5,684 nt of DNA. Origin: Solobacterium sp. GTDB taxonomy: Bacteria > Bacillota_I > Bacilli_A > Erysipelotrichales > Erysipelotrichaceae. The stretch is from positions 1-5,684 of the forward strand of contig JAEEYJ010000126.1 in NCBI GenBank assembly GCA_016291725.1, written 5' to 3'. Both the position numbers and the translations under genes were made by a program. Shown piece after piece: positions 1 through 5,684 of the stretch; position 1 is the stretch's first letter; each line of letters opens with the position of its first letter. The notes below the pieces were generated by a model, which saw nothing but the letters and a program-made list of their open reading frames with translations, did no database searches and was not told the origin of the DNA.

Positions 1-470
1 CGGTTATGCGACCTGGAAGGATCATCCACGATACCATGGAAGTTCAGATTGTCGAACACGAACACGGAATGCTTGTGTGTATTCTTCATGAAGTGTTCCA
101 GATGGCTCCGGTACTGGGACTTGGCCGCATCAATGAAGATTAGATCGTACTGCTTGTCTGTTTCGAACTCCACCGCATCGCAAAGATGCACATGGATCCG
201 GTCACTGAGCCCGGCATCCCGGATATTCTCCACCGCCTGCGCATACATCCCTTCATCGATCTCCAGTGTATCCACTGTTATGTCATCCCGGACGCCGGCC
301 ATGCGCATGCTGGATACACCGACAGCCGTACCGGCTTCCAGGATGGAACAGATCTCCGGATGAGCCGCAATATACCCGGTCAGGAAGGCCAGCCCGTCTT
401 CCAGCATCACCGGCACATGGGCATCCCGTGCCTGTTTCTCCAGCGCATCCAGCCAGTTCTCTTCACTCAT
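1..470 (-). CDS. Class I SAM-dependent O-methyltransferase, TrmR/YrrM-like (partial, 3' end off the left edge)
   Basis: My own reverse-strand translation from the ATG at 470-468 gives an open frame of 156 residues that runs off the window; YrrM-type proteins are roughly 210-220 residues, so about a quarter is missing. Visible family marks are an N-terminal HVPVM segment (residues 18-22), the SAM-binding glycine motif LEAGTAVG (44-51), an acidic residue after the second strand (LEID, 69-72), the FIDAAKSQY motif (112-120) with D114, and the DNLNFHG motif (140-146). D114 and the D140-N141 pair match the divalent-metal ligands of metal-dependent O-methyltransferases. The DN-x-x-FHG form and short N-terminus resemble Bacillus TrmR, which methylates 5-hydroxyuridine at the tRNA wobble position; a catechol-type small-molecule methyltransferase is the alternative. 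The start overlaps the GH36 stop as ATGA, and only a weak GAAAG lies about 10 nt upstream, so translation probably depends on coupling. The family call is firm; the tRNA substrate is inferred. Confidence 0.85.
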   Translation of the reverse strand, partial: MSEENWLDALEKQARDAHVPVMLEDGLAFLTGYIAAHPEICSILEAGTAVGVSSMRMAGVRDDITVDTLEIDEGMYAQAVENIRDAGLSDRIHVHLCDAVEFETDKQYDLIFIDAAKSQYRSHLEHFMKNTHKHSVFVFDNLNFHGIVDDPSRSHN

Positions 471-2059
471 TTCAGCAGTGCTTTCAGATCCAGGTGGGCA
501 GGATAGCCGTCCAGTTCATAGTTGACCCGCCTGCGCACCGGATCATACTGCACATTCTGCGCTTCCGTATATCTGCGGATCAGCCAGTAGTTCCTGCGCA
601 TATCCGGCGTATAGCTTCCCGGATCATCCGATGTCAGCCACGCACCGCCCAGCAGCGCATCCAGCTTTGCCAGCTCCGTCTTCTCTTCTTCCGTCAGTCT
701 GCAGTTCTCTTCCCGCAGGAAGAAGACGTCCGGATCACTCAGATAGGCCCTGCCGTTCAATTGTCTGCGGGAAAGGATATTTCCTACAGCCTGCTTGGTC
801 GAAGGACGCTCCCGGTGAATGATCTGCATATACAGTTTATCGTTCCAGTCCAGCGTGACATCGCAGGAAATCCGGCAGTAGTCCACCAGCCCGAATGCCG
901 GCATAACCGGAACACCGCAGCCGATGATCGCATGATCGCCGCACAGTTCCCGCAGCCACTTCATCGCCCGGATCATCCGTGCCGCCCGGCTTTCCTTCCT
1001 TGTACCGAACGCTGCGGCACCGTACAGGAAATCCAGCTTGACCAGATCGAATCCCCACTCGTCAAAGATCCGGCGGAACACTTTCTCCAGGTATTTCCTG
1101 ACCTCAGGATGATCAATATCCAGTCCGTAGAACCCGGACCAGTTGCAGCCGAGCTTCCACGGCTGTCCGTTTACCCGTACAAACCAGTCCGGATGCTTGC
1201 GGAAGGTCTCACTCTCTTCCTCAGCGACAAACGGAGCCACCCAGATGCCTGCCTGGAATCCTGCTTCATGGATCCGTTCGACCTCCCGCTTCATACCGCC
1301 CGGGAACTTCTCTGTATCTGCCTTCAGCCAATCACCGACCGCAGGTTCCCAGCCATCATCAATCTGGAACAGATCGTTCACGGATAGAATCTTCCGGCAG
1401 CCTGCCAGATCATTCGCAATGGCTGCACTGTCGATGTTCTCATAGCGGTTGTACCAGGAAGAATAGCCTCTCAACGGAACATTCCGGATGGGTTTCACCC
1501 CCAGCAGACGGAACCATTCATCAAAGACTTCATCTTCGGTGCCTTCCAGACAGACCAGATCAAAGGCATGGAAGTCACCGGCACAGGCGATGCCCGAGCA
1601 GTCCCGCTTCAGGTACAGCTTCCCCTGGGAGGCATCGTAGGTGAACAGTGTATAGCCCGGTGTCTCATCCAGGGATGCAATCAGACGGTAGCGGTACTTG
1701 TCACGGAACCAGCAGTAGCTGAATCCGTGCAGGATCCCTTTTTTGTTGGGATACTTCACGAAGTGATAGTCACCGTACCTGTCCAGAGAGAACTTGTCCA
1801 CAGCCGCCTTCGGCAGCCCGTGCACACCCCGGATCCGGTCATTCTTCGTATATTCCGGACAGTAGGTCCACGTCTGGTAGCCATTCATGAAGATGTGCTC
1901 ATCTTCCACTGTAGACAGGTCGAGTGAAGCGGTAACGGACGTTGTGATGCCTTCAGGTACTTCCGTGATCACCCGGGTTTCCCCCTTCAGCTCACACTCG
2001 CCTGCCAGAACAAAATCACCGCCTCCGTTCTGAATGCCTTTAACAAGCCATTTCATCAT
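467..2059 (-). CDS. GH36 alpha-galactosidase (melibiase-type), cytoplasmic
   Basis: A complete 530-residue protein that hydrolyses terminal alpha-linked galactose from small oligosaccharides with retention of configuration. The layout is an N-terminal beta-sandwich domain (about 1-190), a catalytic (beta/alpha)8 barrel (about 195-470) and a short C-terminal beta region. Barrel marks include SSWYNRYENI (200-209), DDGW (234-237), GIWVAPF (271-277), KLDF (341-344) holding the predicted nucleophile D343, and RISCD (396-400) holding the predicted acid/base D400. The 57-residue spacing fits GH36 clan-D enzymes. The length is close to the short Thermotoga-type GH36 rather than the approximately 700-residue class. 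There is no signal peptide, so it acts on imported sugar. The start at 2059 is favoured over the second Met codon at 2056 because AAGGAG sits 8 nt before it. It overlaps the symporter stop by 4 nt upstream and the methyltransferase start by 4 nt downstream. Alpha-N-acetylgalactosaminidase activity occurs in GH36 and is not excluded. Confidence 0.93.
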   Translation of the reverse strand: MMKWLVKGIQNGGGDFVLAGECELKGETRVITEVPEGITTSVTASLDLSTVEDEHIFMNGYQTWTYCPEYTKNDRIRGVHGLPKAAVDKFSLDRYGDYHFVKYPNKKGILHGFSYCWFRDKYRYRLIASLDETPGYTLFTYDASQGKLYLKRDCSGIACAGDFHAFDLVCLEGTEDEVFDEWFRLLGVKPIRNVPLRGYSSWYNRYENIDSAAIANDLAGCRKILSVNDLFQIDDGWEPAVGDWLKADTEKFPGGMKREVERIHEAGFQAGIWVAPFVAEEESETFRKHPDWFVRVNGQPWKLGCNWSGFYGLDIDHPEVRKYLEKVFRRIFDEWGFDLVKLDFLYGAAAFGTRKESRAARMIRAMKWLRELCGDHAIIGCGVPVMPAFGLVDYCRISCDVTLDWNDKLYMQIIHRERPSTKQAVGNILSRRQLNGRAYLSDPDVFFLREENCRLTEEEKTELAKLDALLGGAWLTSDDPGSYTPDMRRNYWLIRRYTEAQNVQYDPVRRRVNYELDGYPAHLDLKALLK

Positions 2060-3459
2060 AAAGGAATCTCCTTGCCGCGCAGTCTCGCAGCAATCTCCTC
2101 TGCCTTCTCATCCGTCAGGATGAACTTCTTTGTAAACACGACCATTGCGGCAATCAGTCCCAGAATCGGAATGATCGTCATCAGCAGATGCAGGCCGTTC
2201 AATGTTGACGCACTCTGTACAACGATTTCCCCTGTCGTATCACTGTTGCCTTTCAGACCGATCAGATCCAGACCGATGCCGGTCAGGAAGACCGCTACAC
2301 CGGAAGCCGCCTTGACCACGAATGTCTGCATGGAGAAGATTACGGATTCTTCACGGTGCCCTGTCTGCAGTTCACCGTAGTCCACCGAGTTGGACAGGAA
2401 GACCGTCGTCAGCACCGTCAGCATTCCATTGGCCATGAAGATCAGCAGACCGATTGCACAGAGCACCACAATACTGTGGCTGTACGGCGTAAAGCACACC
2501 GCCAGCAGCAGTGCATAGCCGGTAATCGACATCTTCAGGCAGAGCTTGAAGATGTCCGTATTGCCCATGAACCTTCTCAGAGCCGGATAGACCGCCATCA
2601 TGCTCAGGATCTGGGATCCGCCGCCTACTGTACTGAAGGTTGTATAGCTGGCCTGCCAGCTCTCCACCGTCGGTCCGAGATCATACTTGAAGAAGTAGAT
2701 GATCAGATTGGATGTAATATAGAGCGCACTGTTGATCAGAATGATGGTAATGACCGTGATCACGGCCTGGTCATTGCGGAACAGTGCCCGGAACATCTCT
2801 CCGACCGATGTTGTCTTCATCTGGCCCTTGTCCTGCGCCTGCTCCTTCATCACCAGGAACAGGATCAGTTCAAACACCACGAACAGCACCGAGACAATCA
2901 GCGCAAAGCGCTTGAAGCCTGCACGCTCGTTCCCGCTGCCCAGCATCGCTACGGCAATGACCGTAAACACGGTAATCAGCGCATTGCCTACACCGGCGCA
3001 GGTACGTCCGACAACCGACAGGGATTCCCTGTCCTTCGGATTGTCCGTCACTGCCGGAATGATGGACCAGTAGGGAATATCCATCATCGTATAGGTCACA
3101 CCCCAGAGAATGTATACCACCGCAAAGTAGACCATCAGGGATTTCCCCTCCAGCTGCGGTGCCGCAAACAGTGCATAGAGCACAAACGCGTTCAGCACCG
3201 TACCGCTGATGATCCACGGCCGGAACCTACCGTACTTCGTATTGGTTTTGGCGACCAGTACACCCATGAACGGATCGTTGATGGCGTCAAAGATCCGCGC
3301 AATCATCAGAATGAATCCGACAAACGCGGCGCTCAGACCCATAATGTCCTGATAGTAATACATCACGTAGGACGCGCTCAGGGCATAGACCATGTCCTTG
3401 CCGATCGCACCCAGACCATAGGCAATGGTTTCATTGCGGGAAAACTTACGATTGCTCAT
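2056..3459 (-). CDS. MelB-type sugar:cation symporter (GPH family, MFS fold)
   Basis: A 467-residue, roughly 12-helix membrane protein predicted to import galactosides with Na+, Li+ or H+. MelB of enteric bacteria is about 473 residues. With the ATG at 3459 as residue 1, the MelB functional residues appear at a constant +3 offset through the N-terminal half: K21-D22 (MelB K18-D19), D58 and D62 in FDAIND (D55, D59), Y123, T124, D127 and W131 in the TYTMMDIPYW segment (Y120, T121, D124, W128), and R152 (R149). A lysine in VVKAAS corresponds to the MelB TM11 lysine (K377). The cation ligands of Salmonella MelB are therefore all kept, including the Asn in DAIND. An in-frame GTG lies three codons upstream at 3468, but it overlaps the GAGGTG Shine-Dalgarno site, so the ATG is preferred. 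It starts 1 nt after the GH2 stop and its own stop overlaps the GH36 start. GPH proteins also carry glucuronides, xylosides and other sugars; galactoside is inferred from residues and neighbours. Confidence 0.93.
   Translation of the reverse strand: MSNRKFSRNETIAYGLGAIGKDMVYALSASYVMYYYQDIMGLSAAFVGFILMIARIFDAINDPFMGVLVAKTNTKYGRFRPWIISGTVLNAFVLYALFAAPQLEGKSLMVYFAVVYILWGVTYTMMDIPYWSIIPAVTDNPKDRESLSVVGRTCAGVGNALITVFTVIAVAMLGSGNERAGFKRFALIVSVLFVVFELILFLVMKEQAQDKGQMKTTSVGEMFRALFRNDQAVITVITIILINSALYITSNLIIYFFKYDLGPTVESWQASYTTFSTVGGGSQILSMMAVYPALRRFMGNTDIFKLCLKMSITGYALLLAVCFTPYSHSIVVLCAIGLLIFMANGMLTVLTTVFLSNSVDYGELQTGHREESVIFSMQTFVVKAASGVAVFLTGIGLDLIGLKGNSDTTGEIVVQSASTLNGLHLLMTIIPILGLIAAMVVFTKKFILTDEKAEEIAARLRGKEIPL
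2068..2073 (-). promoter_or_regulatory. Shine-Dalgarno site of the GH36 gene
   Basis: AAGGAG lies 8 nt before the ATG at 2059, inside the symporter codons for Gly-Lys-Glu. Spacing to the second ATG at 2056 would be 11 nt, so the first is the better start. The site is part of a small inverted repeat (AAGGA-3 nt-TCCTT, 2061-2073) that could fold over it when the upstream gene is not being translated. Confidence 0.75.
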
Positions 3460-3460
3460 C

Positions 3461-5684
3461 TTACTCACCTCTGATGCTGAAGTTTATGGTTACAGGAGCG
3501 AGGCCTTCACAGGAAACCTGTACAGAAGCCTCTCCTGTCTGTCCTGTCGTACGGATATAGGTGCCCGTACTTCCACCTTCCAGAACAGCCACCGCCGGCC
3601 CGACGATCTCGATCGGCCCGGTACAGCTGAATGTCACAGGCAGCTGGGCATAGACTGCCTGGTTGTTGTATCTGTCCACGATCCGGATCCGGAGGGCCGC
3701 CATATCATAGCACTCCCAGTCCAGCAGTTCCGTATGGCTTGCCCGGACATCCAGATGCAGATAGGTATCCGGCGCCTTGGTAACGGTCTTCACCGCTTTG
3801 CCGTTCCTGATGGCTTCGAAGCGCCAGCGTGTCGCCTCTCCGCCCCAGTTGCCGACATACTTGCTGTAGAGCTCCGCGCCTTCCGCAAAGGTCATATGGT
3901 AGCGGGCCATGATGTATCCCAGCTTTGCCTTGTACTGCAGCGGCAGAGCTGCCAGACCGTAGCGTCCCATTGCACACAGGCAGTCATGGATCAGCGCAGC
4001 CTGCTCCGGTGTGAAGTTCTCATGCTTTGCGGGCAGCTCACCGACCAGATCGTCGATCACGACCGGTCCGTGGACCAGACCGTCCCATCCTTCGCTGGTG
4101 AAGGACGCAACGAATTCATCGTTCTTGTACAGATTCACACTGTCCGCATTGGTGAAGGCGTACAGTTCCTTGATGGTGCCGCCGGGATAATCGCCGATAT
4201 CCATGGTGGAACTGATCTCCAGCACCGGTTCCTCATCCTGCTGTGATGCGTAGACCGCCGCTGCCAGCTTGGGGTTTCGGAAGGAATCCATCACACCGTG
4301 GTAGCAGATCCGGTCGCCGGACCCGAAGTCCTTGTGTGTTGGATAGTCGAACATGCACCACTGGAAGCACCCGGCATGCTCACCGTCCGCCATAGCGCCG
4401 TTCAGCACCCTTGCGTGCCGCAGGGCATGTTCCTCACGGTGCAGTACATCATCAAACGGCTTTGTCGGATACATATGTCCGTTGGCTTCGGTTATGATCA
4501 ACGGTTTGTCCATATCCGGAGTAACATCCCTCTTCCTTTTCACCGGCGGTGTCTTTCCATCGTGGGAGAAGTCATTGAAGCTGTATACATCCTCCAGCAG
4601 GGAACTCTTTTCTATGTACCGTACACCTGATGTTGCCCGGTAGGGATCGACCAGATGCGCCATGGCATTCGTTCTGCCGTAGAACGGATCATCATCCTGG
4701 GATTCATTGATCCGTACACCCCACAGGAAGATGGAGGGGTGCTGGCGGTACTGTTCCACCATCTCCTTGGTATTGATGACTGCCTGGGTCTTCCACTCTT
4801 CATCACCGATGTGCTGCCAGCCCGGGATCTCCGTAAACACCAGCAGACCGATGCGGTCGCATTCATCCAGGAAGTAGTGGCTCTGGGGATAGTGCGAGGT
4901 TCTTACCGCATTGACATGCAGTTCGTTCTTCAGGATCCTTGCGTCTTCCCGCTGCAGCTCCTCCGGCACGGCATAGCCCACATACGGCCAGCACTGGTGC
5001 CGGTTCAGACCGCGGATGAAGATTTCCTTTCCGTTCAGCCAGCAGGCATCTTCCGACCAATCAATGACCCGGAAGCCGAAGGTATTCGTGACGGAGTCGA
5101 TGACTTCCCCGTCGCAGCGAAGATCAACAGTGCACTGGTACAGGTCGGGGTGGTCCGGACTCCACGGCTTGGCATTGTCCACCTGGGCACTGATGGTATC
5201 CACAGGATCCGTAACGGTCTCATAGATAATGAACCCGTCCTCATCACTGATGGTCAGCTTCAGCTCATACCCTTCCGGATCACCATCAATGCGGACCTCT
5301 GCAATGCAGGTCTGCAGGTCCGGTGTTGCGGCGTAGACATCTTCGATGTACACGGTGGAACGGGAATCAAACCAGACATCCCGGTACAGTCCGCCGTAGG
5401 TCAGATAGTCGATTGCAAAGCCGAACGGAGGAATCTCCGGATTCTCTGTTGTATCCAGTTCCACCACAATGACATTGTCTGCACCGTACTTCACTGCGTC
5501 TGTGATCTCTGCCCGGTAGGCAGTATATCCATTGCGGTGCGTACCGATCCTGGTGCCGTTGACGTACAGCGTCATGATATGCGCAGCACCGTCAAACTGC
5601 AGGAACTGCCTCCTGCCCTCTTCCTCAGCCGGCAGATACAGCGTCCTTCGGTATCCCACGTGCTTCTGGTACGCCAGCGGATCA
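3461..5684 (-). CDS. GH2 beta-galactosidase-type glycoside hydrolase (partial, 5' end off the right edge)
   Basis: The frame stays open to the right edge, giving 740 visible residues; the GTG at 5659 is internal because DPLAYQKH precedes it in frame and continues the sugar-binding domain. Counting from that GTG codon as 1, the order is: sugar-binding jelly-roll with FDGAAH and YVNG, ending in the LTYGGLYRDV segment (1-100); immunoglobulin-like domain (about 100-200); catalytic barrel from FIRGLNRHQ (214-222); HPSIFLWGVRINES (307-320) with predicted acid/base E319; ITEANGH (389-395) with predicted nucleophile E391; then C-terminal beta domains ending in a GGSTGTYIRTTG segment (695-706). An apparent helix-rich insertion lies at about 521-605. 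These are hallmarks of retaining GH2 enzymes. Beta-galactosidase is favoured by the partner alpha-galactosidase and MelB-type importer; beta-glucuronidase or another GH2 activity cannot be excluded. A signal peptide cannot be judged because the N-terminus is absent. The TAA stop is 1 nt before the symporter ATG. Confidence 0.92.
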   Translation of the reverse strand, partial: DPLAYQKHVGYRRTLYLPAEEEGRRQFLQFDGAAHIMTLYVNGTRIGTHRNGYTAYRAEITDAVKYGADNVIVVELDTTENPEIPPFGFAIDYLTYGGLYRDVWFDSRSTVYIEDVYAATPDLQTCIAEVRIDGDPEGYELKLTISDEDGFIIYETVTDPVDTISAQVDNAKPWSPDHPDLYQCTVDLRCDGEVIDSVTNTFGFRVIDWSEDACWLNGKEIFIRGLNRHQCWPYVGYAVPEELQREDARILKNELHVNAVRTSHYPQSHYFLDECDRIGLLVFTEIPGWQHIGDEEWKTQAVINTKEMVEQYRQHPSIFLWGVRINESQDDDPFYGRTNAMAHLVDPYRATSGVRYIEKSSLLEDVYSFNDFSHDGKTPPVKRKRDVTPDMDKPLIITEANGHMYPTKPFDDVLHREEHALRHARVLNGAMADGEHAGCFQWCMFDYPTHKDFGSGDRICYHGVMDSFRNPKLAAAVYASQQDEEPVLEISSTMDIGDYPGGTIKELYAFTNADSVNLYKNDEFVASFTSEGWDGLVHGPVVIDDLVGELPAKHENFTPEQAALIHDCLCAMGRYGLAALPLQYKAKLGYIMARYHMTFAEGAELYSKYVGNWGGEATRWRFEAIRNGKAVKTVTKAPDTYLHLDVRASHTELLDWECYDMAALRIRIVDRYNNQAVYAQLPVTFSCTGPIEIVGPAVAVLEGGSTGTYIRTTGQTGEASVQVSCEGLAPVTINFSIRGE
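3466..3471 (-). promoter_or_regulatory. Shine-Dalgarno site of the symporter, deciding its start
   Basis: The transcript reads GAGGTG, then 6 nt, then ATG at 3459. The site lies inside the last codons of GH2. Its GTG is itself an in-frame potential start at 3468, but nothing comparable lies upstream of that codon, so the site supports the ATG. Confidence 0.75.
3492..3538 (-). repeat. Long imperfect inverted repeat (potential mRNA hairpin) at the end of GH2
   Basis: In plus-strand coordinates the arms are acagga 3492-3497 with tcctgt 3533-3538, gaggc 3500-3504 with gcctc 3528-3532, ttc 3506-3508 with gaa 3525-3527, and acagg 3509-3513 with cctgt 3517-3521. The loop is 3 nt. This gives 19 base pairs interrupted by bulges of 2, 1 and 3 nt. 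It ends about 32 nt before the symporter ATG in the transcript. No run of T follows on the transcript strand, so it is not a standard intrinsic terminator. A role in mRNA stability or relative expression is inference; it could also be a by-product of the coding sequence. Confidence 0.55.

Noticed and set aside
266..1387. Plus-strand open frame of 373 codons antisense to GH36 and the methyltransferase
   Set aside because: Low-complexity, His/Pro/Arg/Gln-rich product with no recognisable motif, lying opposite a clear GH36 gene; an antisense shadow of its codon usage.
3466..3468. GTG at 3468 as the start of the symporter
   Set aside because: It lies within the GAGGTG Shine-Dalgarno site of the ATG at 3459, overlaps the GH2 stop region and has no good site of its own; MelB length and numbering do not need the extra residues.
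2356..3474. Plus-strand open frame of 372 codons antisense to the symporter
   Set aside because: Product is rich in His, Gln and Arg, the usual result of reading a hydrophobic membrane-protein gene backwards; no motif and no clear ribosome binding site.
3492..3538. Intrinsic transcription terminator between GH2 and the symporter
   Set aside because: The hairpin is strong but is followed on the transcript by AACCATAAAC, not a T-run, and downstream genes are tightly coupled.
3425..4246. Plus-strand open frame of 273 codons antisense to GH2
   Set aside because: No recognisable family features, and GH2 coding on the opposite strand is unambiguous through the whole stretch.
5657..5659. GTG at 5659 as the true start of the GH2 gene
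   Set aside because: The frame stays open to the window edge and the upstream residues (DPLAYQKH) fit the GH2 sugar-binding domain, which would be truncated by this start.
1..5684. Defence system, mobile element or CRISPR array in the window
   Set aside because: All coding space is filled by two glycosidases, a sugar symporter and a methyltransferase; no spaced direct repeats, transposase or integrase, or RNA gene signature was seen. The methyltransferase has metal-dependent O-methyltransferase motifs, not DNA-methylase motifs.

Overview
The window is a single, tightly packed gene cluster on the minus strand. It reads from the right edge to the left edge as GH2 beta-galactosidase-type hydrolase (5' end outside the window), then a MelB-type galactoside symporter, then a GH36 alpha-galactosidase, then an O-methyltransferase (3' end outside the window). 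Nothing credible is coded on the plus strand. There are no RNA genes, mobile elements, CRISPR arrays or long intergenic gaps. The three gene junctions are a 1-nt gap, a 4-nt ATGA overlap and another 4-nt ATGA overlap, so the genes almost certainly share one transcript and are partly translationally coupled. The promoter and any regulator gene must lie beyond the right edge, and the terminator beyond the left edge.

The first three genes make a simple galactoside-utilisation pathway. The symporter brings in a small galactoside using a cation gradient. GH36 removes alpha-linked galactose and GH2 removes beta-linked galactose. GH36 has no signal peptide and so acts in the cytoplasm. The N-terminus of GH2 cannot be seen, but its pairing with a transporter suggests it is also cytoplasmic. 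An alpha- and a beta-galactosidase sharing one importer suggests either a mixed pool of substrates (melibiose- and lactose-like) or a glycan with both linkages.

The last gene is a class I SAM-dependent O-methyltransferase resembling the TrmR/YrrM tRNA-modification family. It has no obvious part in sugar catabolism and overlaps the alpha-galactosidase stop codon.

The gene style (moderately high GC by eye, purine-rich Shine-Dalgarno sites, GH2 and GH36 of the kinds common in gut anaerobes, a GPH-family symporter) suggests a gut-associated Firmicute, such as an Erysipelotrichaceae- or Lachnospiraceae-like bacterium. This taxonomic guess rests on remembered family resemblance only. The region looks like ordinary carbohydrate-utilisation DNA. 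The points most worth a second look are a long inverted repeat in the last GH2 codons just before the symporter start, the coupling of the methyltransferase to the sugar genes, and a helical insertion in the C-terminal half of GH2.
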